From NCBI GenBank assembly GCA_002189035.1, contig NEEC01000011.1, positions 62,001-126,000 on the forward strand: a stretch of DNA of 64,000 nt, read 5' to 3'. The position numbers and the translations under genes were made by a program. Below are positions 57,690 to 64,000 of the stretch, one piece after another. This DNA is from Utricularia gibba. Taxonomy: Eukaryota > Streptophyta > Magnoliopsida > Lamiales > Lentibulariaceae. Position 1 is the first letter of the stretch, and each line of letters begins with the position of its first letter. Below the pieces are notes generated by a model. The model did not search any database and had not been told where the DNA came from. It worked only from the letters and a program-made list of their open reading frames with translations.

Positions 57690-58262
57690 TACCCGCGTTA
57701 GCCGCGAGTCGACCCATATGGAATGGGTACAAGTTACTCATACTCGTGAAAAACAAATACGAGTCGAGTCGGTGATTTTCGACTCGGCAAGTTACTCAGG
57801 TAACTCCTGAAAAAATAAATGATTTATAGTTTGAATTATTCATTTCTTAATTTAGGTTTTATATCCTTTCCATTTAATATTTATAATTTGATACTAACTA
57901 ACTTCACCTATATTATATACTGATAGTCTCAAATATCATAAAATACAAAGGAAAACTTTATTACATTTTTTGAAATCGAATATTCAATGATTAAATAGAT
58001 CATATATAAATAAAAACATTACTACACAACAAAAAAAGTAACTGAAAAAATAAAATAATTATATAAAAAATAAGATAAAATACAAGTTGACGAGTCCATA
58101 CTCGGGTCAACTCGAAGAGTCGATAGATAACGAGTCAACTCGAGTACGATACGAGTTGGGGGTCAAAACCCGTCAACCTGTTAACTCGTGAACCCATTAT
58201 AGGGCTATGACTCAACGAGTTAAACTCATTACTCAGCGAGTCACGACCCGTGCCCAGGTCTA
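57690..58262. mobile_element. Second hAT-type MITE copy, inverted
   Basis: Its reverse complement aligns with 56,388-56,985 over most of its length. The right end GTGCCCAGGTCTA is clear. The left end is diverged (GATAAATACCCGCG in place of the terminal sequence), and I could not confirm a target duplication. Confidence 0.7.
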
Positions 58263-58439
58263 ATCTAGGTAAATAATTCTTCTTCTTCCTCGCTAAACTT
58301 AGAAGTGATTGAGGAAACGAAATCATTTCCCTTGTATTTCTGAATCTTGTACACATGGACATGATAAATGATTTTGTGTCGTTCCAAAACATATTCTTCC
58401 ACTACTTTTGAATGTTGTTTTTACTTATCTAAGACTCCA

Positions 58440-59147
58440 TTTCTCATTATTTTCAATTGATTTTGCATCTTTCACACTACTTTGATCTTTTTGGAGAGAA
58501 AGTATATTTTGTGGATTTTTAGGATACTTTTGGATCAATTTGAGGAGAAATCAAGACCCACCAAATTATGGACTTGATGGGCCACGACTCTCAACCCAAG
58601 ACTCGGTCAAATGATGAAGATTTGGATAAAAGATTTGGATAGAAGATCTTATCCAAGCCCATCAAATAAGCTCAATATGAAGACTTGGATCTACTCTCCT
58701 ATAAATACCCCACCCTCTCAACTATTAGAGACGTGTTTGACCAATTTTACTTTGAATCTTTCCTATTTTCGTGTCTATTTTCATGTTTGAGTCGAGTCTG
58801 CGCGTGTAGGCGCTTGTAGCTGAGGATCTGTGGTGAAGCCTTGCTTGCGGAAATCCTGCGTGTGTGACTGTTTTACTATGTTTTTTGACATTTAATTTGA
58901 GTTTGATTTTTTTTTCGCAACGTTTTCTTTACCAATGTGATCTTTAGTACCATATAGCCCTAAGGGAGTGTGGGAGAATCAAAGGTTGGCCTCAAGCACC
59001 TAAGGAGAAGAGCCCAATCAGACATCGTTGGTAAGGCACATTTTTTGTCTAATCTGTCTGCGAGGTGTGAGGTGTAGGGGTTAGATTTGGATGTGGGGAA
59101 AACATGGGTTATTACAAGAGGTGAAATGGCTCTGGTGGCGTGGTTGA
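58440..59147 (+). repeat. LTR family D, partial inverted copy
   Basis: Reads as the reverse complement of about 60,380-61,130 (CTTGCTTGCG, GGTTGGCCTCAAGCACCTAA, TGGTGGCGTGGTTG). The right edge at 59,147 joins a gag-like frame directly. Confidence 0.7.
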
Positions 59148-59864
59148 AATCATCTTCTTGATTTGATCAAATAATTCATTATTCATCTGCTCTTGTCTTT
59201 CGACGAATTGGCTCATCATACCTCTAAAAGATGGGCATTGAGGTTGTCTCCAACTCTGATTTGGGTGCTGGTTGTTGTCAACCCGATTCCCATGACTTTC
59301 TCCTTGCGCAAGTTTACTGTCAGGCTTCATGAATTTCTCCTCTAACTCTTCATCTTCAGAATCACTTCCAGAATTGTTGTTCTTTGAATCTAATGATGAA
59401 TAAGATTGATACCTGGTGTGTCGCTGATTTATGATCCTTCAATCTTTTTCGTACCCAATTTTTTTATGATCCTTCAATCTTTTACAATAACTATGAGATT
59501 CATTCACAGTCCTCTCTCTGATGTAGTAATGATTTGTTGCTGGAAGTGTGATTTGTTTTTTCGGCCATGCTTGAACAAACATCAATTGATCCCTATCATA
59601 CTTGCGTGAAGGTGTCAAATCTAAATATGATATCAAATGATTTACTTGATGGTCATGTTATTTGTGCTCAAGAATACATCTCTCAACACGTGATTCTTCA
59701 GGATAATCTTCAAGATAAAACAAGTCGTCCATCTTTCGAGACCGCATCCTAGAATCTGCCACCCAAGGATAATATTGTTTTGCAGACCAATTTCTTGATC
59801 TAATTCGCCCATCAATTTTCTCGAATTCGAGATTAAAGGTTACATCTCGATCAAGTCTCCTCAT
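59148..59864 (-). pseudogene. gypsy gag-like N-terminal region
   Basis: Starting at ATG 59,864 the minus frame reads MRRLDRDVTFNLEFEKIDGR, a stop after ILEHK, then LTPSRKYDRDQLMFVQAWPK, SSLDSKNNNSGSDSEDEELE and QPQCPSFRGMMSQFVERQEQ. Apart from one stop the reading is long. It lies just downstream of a PBS and an LTR on the same strand, where gag belongs. I see no capsid signature, so the gag identity rests on position. The last residues (from TTPPEPFHLL) come from the inverted LTR piece. Confidence 0.5.
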
Positions 59865-60047
59865 ATCTACACAAGCAAATGATGAACGAAAATCGAAAAC
59901 AAAAGATTTTTTTTTTCTTTACCTCTTTTTTTATATGGAGAACTAGTTGCTTGTGCAAGTGTGCAAATAGAGACTAACTACGAAAATAACAAAAAAATAA
60001 GAAATAACCTAGATCGAAATCAGAAAAGAAAATCCAAAAGAATACAA

Positions 60048-60066
60048 TTCCCTGACAACGGTGCCA
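60048..60066 (-). promoter_or_regulatory. Primer-binding site of a gypsy element
   Basis: The minus strand reads TGGCACCGTTGTCAGGGAA six bases after the LTR end. It is close to the tRNA-Asp-type site (TGGCGCCGTTGCCGGGGA) used by Athila-like elements. It fixes the orientation of the family D LTR as minus. Confidence 0.7.
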
Positions 60067-60072
60067 AAAACT

Positions 60073-61246
60073 TGATGGTGATTCTGCAAGTGAAAAGAAA
60101 CCGTCGAAGTAATAAAATAAGATCGTATCCACAGGGAATTATTATTGGAATTTTCTTTTCACACAAAGACTCAAAAAGACCGAAAACAAAAGAAAGATTT
60201 GGTTTTAAAAACAATAAAAAAAGTGGCATTGGATCGAAGATTCACCTTACTTGAAACTCGACCCTTGTTGTGTGCAAACCTTGAAGACTGACCTGATTGC
60301 GAAAGCTTTGGAGGTGTTATTCTAAAGTAGTGCTACTCGGTGACCGTTATAGCACCGTCCCTTGTTTTGTGGGATTATAGAATCAACCACGCCACCAAAG
60401 CCATTTCACCTCTTGTGATAATCCATGTTTTCCCCGCACTCAAATTTAACCCTTACACCTCACACCTCGCAGATAGATTAGACAGAATGTGTCTTACCAA
60501 CGATGTATGATTGAGTCCTTCTCCTTAGGTACTTGAGTCCAACCTTTGATTCTCTCACACTCCCTTAGGGATATATGGTACTAAAGATCACATTAGTAAA
60601 GAAAACGTTGCGAAAAACAAAATCAGACCTCAAATTAAATGTCAAAAAACATAGTAAGACAGTCACACGCACAGAACTTGCGCAAGCAAGGCTTCATAGC
60701 ATATCCTCAGCCGCAAGCGCTCACACGTGCATGCTTGACTCTAAATAAAAAAAGTTGATGAAAAACGAAAGAAAAGGAATCCAAAACATGCTAGACTCGA
60801 CTCTAAACCCTAAATTGACTTTCTGGTCGTTTCCTCTGACTCACTCCTTTGATCTTTAGATAATGGCGGGGACTTGTCGGGCTTTCTTGATGGGGCTCAC
60901 ATCAAATCTTCTGTCCGAATCAAGATTTGATACATATCTTACAAGTTAAGATCCAAGTTTTCTAAGATAAGATGCGAATCTTATCTTATCCGAAAATCTT
61001 TGATCGAGTTTCCATCCGGAGAGACCAAATCTTTGACTCCATCAAAGTCAACTCGAAAATCCTCCAAATTATGCCAAAATTATTCTAAAAAATCACAAAA
61101 CACACTTTCCCTCCAAAAAGATTAAAGTGATATGAAAGATATAAAATTCTTCTAAAAACATAAAGAAAGTGGGATAAAAAGAATATAAAACCCATTTAAG
61201 TGAATTTCAAAAAGCACAAATATAAGTGACATAAAATTACTTATCA
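60073..61246 (-). repeat. LTR family D, complete copy (5' LTR of a minus-strand gypsy element)
   Basis: 1,174 bp, in plus reading TGATGGTGATTCTGCAAGTG to ATAAAATTACTTATCA. Its plus-left edge faces a PBS. It is inserted next to the codons of a Copia RNase H (61,247 onward), so it landed inside that older element. Confidence 0.75.
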
Positions 61247-61486
61247 ATTGCCATTGCCATGAATCCAATTTTTTGCAAAAAAACCAAAGATGTGGAAATC
61301 AATCACCACTTTTTCAGAGAAAGAATTGAAGACACCGAGATCAATCTGCATTATATATGCAATGAGGAACAGCTAACAGATATATTGATCAAGTCATTGC
61401 CAAAGCCATGTTTTGAGTACCTGAAAGGCAAATTGCGGAAACATGGATTGGCTCATTTGAGGGGGCATGTTGAAATTAATACATAA
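61247..61486 (+). pseudogene. Copia RNase H, C-terminal end
   Basis: The frame reads AIAMNPIFCKKTKDVEINHH, FFRERIEDTEINLHYICNEE, QLTDILIKSLPKPCFEYLKG, typical of the final part of Ty1/copia RNase H (NPVFHxRTKHIExxxHFxRE...DxxTKxLP). It ends RGHVEINT with TAA, running a few codons into the 3' LTR as is common in these elements. Everything upstream is replaced by the family D LTR. Confidence 0.85.
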
Positions 61487-61613
61487 TGGTATTATTGTAA
61501 TTTAGTGGTATGTTTGTGTATAAATATACCAAATGTAATCCACACCTCTAGTTCTTGACGTCAGTGTGCTCTCTATATTTTGTGTTCAATCTTGGATTTA
61601 CTATCACTTATCA
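61459..61613 (+). repeat. Copia polypurine tract and 3' LTR (right end uncertain)
   Basis: GAGGGGGCA (61,459-61,467) precedes TGTTGAAATTAATACATAAT, the LTR start at 61,468. A short LTR may end at CTATCACTTATCA (61,613), with GTATAAATATACC at about 61,517 as a promoter-like box. With no second LTR here, the end cannot be proven. Confidence 0.5.
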
Positions 61614-62006
61614 CTTCGTGTGAGGATGGTTTATCCGACACAACACAATCGCACACCATGACTCACCCTATGGTCCTACAATCCTATCCTTGCCAGACGT
61701 GTAGAAGGGATCCAGTTCCGAGCCCAACATCAACAGGAAGGTCCGGCTATCGCAGGTGCGTCGCGTCGGCGGCTCCCGGCGGAATGACGATGGAATCTAA
61801 GCAATCCAATGACTTAGGCGACGGTTGGCATTGGTTAGTGATCGTCACAGCGCGCACGCTAAGGCAAGTGATTACATGATATTAGTTAAAGAGAAGCAGT
61901 TAGGATGATTTCGGTTTTCTTTCTCCCCCTTCAGCTCTCTGGTTGGCTCCAAAATCACCGGTGCCTAGAAATGGTGATCTCGAGAACATGAGGTAGTGGT
62001 GCCGTG
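61614..62006. other. Region between the Copia end and the GATA remnant
   Basis: GC-richer, probably 3' flank of the GATA remnant on the minus strand. The plus frame at 61,580-61,879 starts inside the LTR and has no domain. Confidence 0.35.
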
Positions 62007-62230
62007 CTAACCGTAGACAGCACTGCAAGAGAGGGACATCAGGAGCAGCGCCGCGCGCTCCTTCTCCCAAAGTGAACCCGACAGCTTCCCAGATCTCGGT
62101 GAAACGACGTTGCTCTGCGGGGCAGTGAAGACGTTGCTCTCTTCTTTTTAGTGCAGCACCTCGCCGCCCCAATGCCCAGAAGCTGCCGCCGCTTCTTGTT
62201 ATACTTGATCCCGCAGGCATTACACAATGA
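62007..62230 (-). pseudogene. B-class GATA transcription factor, second exon only (half zinc finger plus LLM domain)
   Basis: After an acceptor (TTTCACCAG) the minus strand encodes SLCNACGIKYNKKRRQLLG, the C-terminal half of a plant GATA finger with its last two Cys. Plant class B GATA genes have an intron exactly before SLCNACG, so this is the true exon start. Further on, in a different frame, WEKERAALLLMSLSCSAVYG is followed by TAG at 62,007-62,009. This is the LLM domain that ends the LLM subgroup of B-GATAs. A one-base frame difference separates the two parts. The first exon, with CxxC and the first half of the finger, is absent upstream to 62,633. The product, if any, could not bind DNA normally. 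Confidence 0.75.
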
Positions 62231-62633
62231 CTGGTGAAATAGAGTGCGCCAAATCAACAAAAAAAACGCGTGTTAGGGTACTGATTTGAGGTGACAGAGG
62301 ATGCGGAATGGATGGGAATTGGGCGATTACGCGGGGTTTGTTTTGCGGATAGGGAAGATGAGCGCGGCCGACGTGTAAAAATGTATGGTTTCTGCGCGCG
62401 GCGAAGGCTTTTATACGCCCTCCTGTCCCCTTCTCCCGCCGTTACAAAGCCCTAGGGCTCGCATCTACCGCCTTCCATTTTGTATGTGGATTTTATCCCC
62501 CCACAGGCCACAGCCGCAGGCAAAGGCCATAAAACTAAGGGGGAGGTGATTATATTATGACAAGTTTGTAACCGAAGAATAGCAGTGCGCCACAGTAGTT
62601 GCAAGCTGGACACATGAAATCAAGACTCCGCCT
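62231..62633 (-). promoter_or_regulatory. Promoter-like region of the GATA remnant with TATA box
   Basis: The minus strand carries TATAAAAG (62,408-62,415) within GC-rich surroundings, then about 170 bp resembling a 5' UTR or intron that leads to the splice acceptor of the GATA exon. The rest, to 62,633, is the 3' flank of importin alpha on the same strand. The TATA box is seen. Its use is inferred. Confidence 0.5.
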
Positions 62634-63980
62634 TCAAGTGAACTTGAAGCCTCCCGAAGGAGGTGCAGTCTCAGCACCTCCGAACATGAAATTGGCTTTA
62701 GGATCCCCTGCCCCTGCTGCACCAATTTGCTCTTGCTCATCATCTTCTTCCAGCCAATATGTCTCCAGAATCTTCACTGCCTTCTCATAGATTTCGTTGT
62801 TGTCATGGCTCTGGAGATTCTCAATCTTCTCCAGACCCTCCGCCTCGTCGATCATCCGGGCAAATATGTTTACATCCCCACTTCTACCTTGGTTCTTTTC
62901 ACCCTCTCCGGTCTTGAGAATATTCTCTAGGCCTTCCAGGCAAACCGTCACTATTCTTGGGTCAGGGCAGACTAGAAGATCGCAGAGTGGCTTGATGCAT
63001 CCCTCACCAACCAGAAACCTGAGGAGTTGAGGGTGGATTCAGTTACACACCAACCGATTCAAAATCACAACAGAAGAGCTAGCGGTGGCTGTACTTTATT
63101 TGTTCGGGAGTTCCACCGGAAGTGGCATTTGAAATCGCCCAGGAGGCCTCCTTCTTTATCTCAAACTCGCCATGTTGAAGAAGGTGAATGAGGGGAGATA
63201 TTATACGAGACTCAATGACAGCCTGCACAAGTCATGTAACTTATCTGAAAAAAACACTAAGCAAATGCTTGCACTCTCCCATAGCAATGCAAAAGAAGCC
63301 ACTTGGAGCATATCTCAATTGTCCAGAGGTCCACAATATGGTGTCACAAAAAAAAAAAAAGGACCTGAATCTGATCCTTATTGCCAGCAGTGATATTTGA
63401 GATCGTCCAGCAAGCCTCTTTCTTGATGCTTTTCTTGAAATTTTGGGTCATCAAATTATACAAGCACGGCAGAGCCCCGTTATCAATTATAACCTACGGT
63501 TGTTAAAACAAATCAAGAGAGAAGTGAGGCTAAAATGGATCCTACAGCACTTGACAGAGGCTTCTATCATTGAATACAAGAAATAAAATAAAAGACCTCA
63601 AACATCAGCAAAGCTTAGAGTGCACAATCAACAAATTTGAGACTCCTACCTGGGTCTGGACATCATCACCGGTTACAATGTTACCCACAGTTCGCAGAGC
63701 AGGAATTAGGACAGCTGGAGAGGGGTGCCTGCAAACAAAATAGTGGTGGGTAAAAAAGAAATTTTAAGTATCTACAGGAAAAAATACGTCAGCAGCATCG
63801 TTAACTCAGTACATACATTAAGAGCTCCACCAGACGAGGGCATACGCCTGCCTCAATTACTGCTTGAATTTTATCATTAACACCATCAGAGAGATAAGAA
63901 AGGGCCCAGCATGCATCCGTTAGGACTTCTTCATCATTCGAAAGTATAAGTTGCGCAAGAGCTGGGAGTGCTGCTCTAAC
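62634..63980 (-). CDS. Importin subunit alpha, C-terminal five exons (5' part beyond the window)
   Basis: Exons 63,817-63,980, 63,650-63,728, 63,365-63,493, 63,095-63,222 and 62,634-63,018 join in frame with GT-AG introns. The first encodes [20 protein letters not shown] and [13 protein letters not shown]. The second has [20 protein letters not shown], the third [15 protein letters not shown] and the fourth [19 protein letters not shown]. The last has [40 protein letters not shown] and the tail [17 protein letters not shown]. These are armadillo repeats with the W...N pairs that bind nuclear-localisation signals, then the C-terminal acidic helix that binds the exporter CAS. The protein carries cargo into the nucleus with importin beta. 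The donor after 63,365 is GTCCTT followed by a T run, which is unusual. Otherwise the gene looks intact. Confidence 0.93.
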
Positions 63981-64000
63981 CTATTCAAGCATCAGCTGCA

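Noticed and set aside
61580-61879. 99-codon plus frame next to the Copia end
   Set aside because: It starts inside the presumed LTR and has no recognisable domain, and the same DNA lies at the 3' side of the GATA remnant.

Overview
This window is nuclear DNA from a flowering plant, most likely a non-grass angiosperm. The evidence is short exons with GT-AG introns, plant Ty3/gypsy elements of Athila-like and Tat-like type, hAT and PIF/Harbinger remnants, and plant-type host genes. The DNA is AT-rich and repeat-dense. Most open frames are short and carry no gene. I could run no searches, so family names come from motifs read in the translations. Species and chromosome are not determinable.

Only two host genes look alive, both on the minus strand. 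At 25,638-27,613 a nine-exon gene encodes a 337-residue TlyA/FtsJ-type RNA methyltransferase with an S4 RNA-binding domain and a probable organelle-targeting leader. Its exon phases join without a break. At 62,634-63,980 lie the last five exons of an importin-alpha gene that runs off the right edge. Just beyond its 3' end (62,007-62,230) is a decayed LLM-type B-GATA factor that has lost its first exon but keeps a TATA box.

Layout. 1-10 kb: a minus-strand Athila-like gypsy remnant (gag, protease, split RT, RNase H, integrase), interrupted by a 1-kb insertion and bounded by LTR-like repeats. 10-25 kb: repeat debris, namely more LTR copies, a minus-strand hAT transposase remnant, a decayed motif-repeat region and a gag-like fragment. 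27.8-42 kb: a PIF/Harbinger element (terminal motif, ORF1, transposase) that encloses two exons of a nucleobase-ascorbate transporter gene and an AT-rich minisatellite. It is split by a 9.5-kb Tat-like gypsy element (31,272-40,762) whose two LTRs, 5-bp target duplication and antisense intron-bearing ORF are all visible. 42.5-43.3 kb: a Harbinger-type MITE with TTA target duplication. 44-51 kb: further LTRs and a second, truncated Tat-like element. 51-61 kb: AT-rich spacer with a hAT-type MITE, its inverted partner, a short perfect-stem hairpin and a gypsy LTR-PBS-gag fragment facing an inverted LTR piece. 61.2-61.6 kb: a Copia 3' end. 62-64 kb: the GATA remnant and importin alpha.

The genes do not form a pathway. 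The window shows two gene islands surrounded by nested transposons. Its more unusual content is captured or beheaded host-gene fragments and structural rearrangements of the elements.
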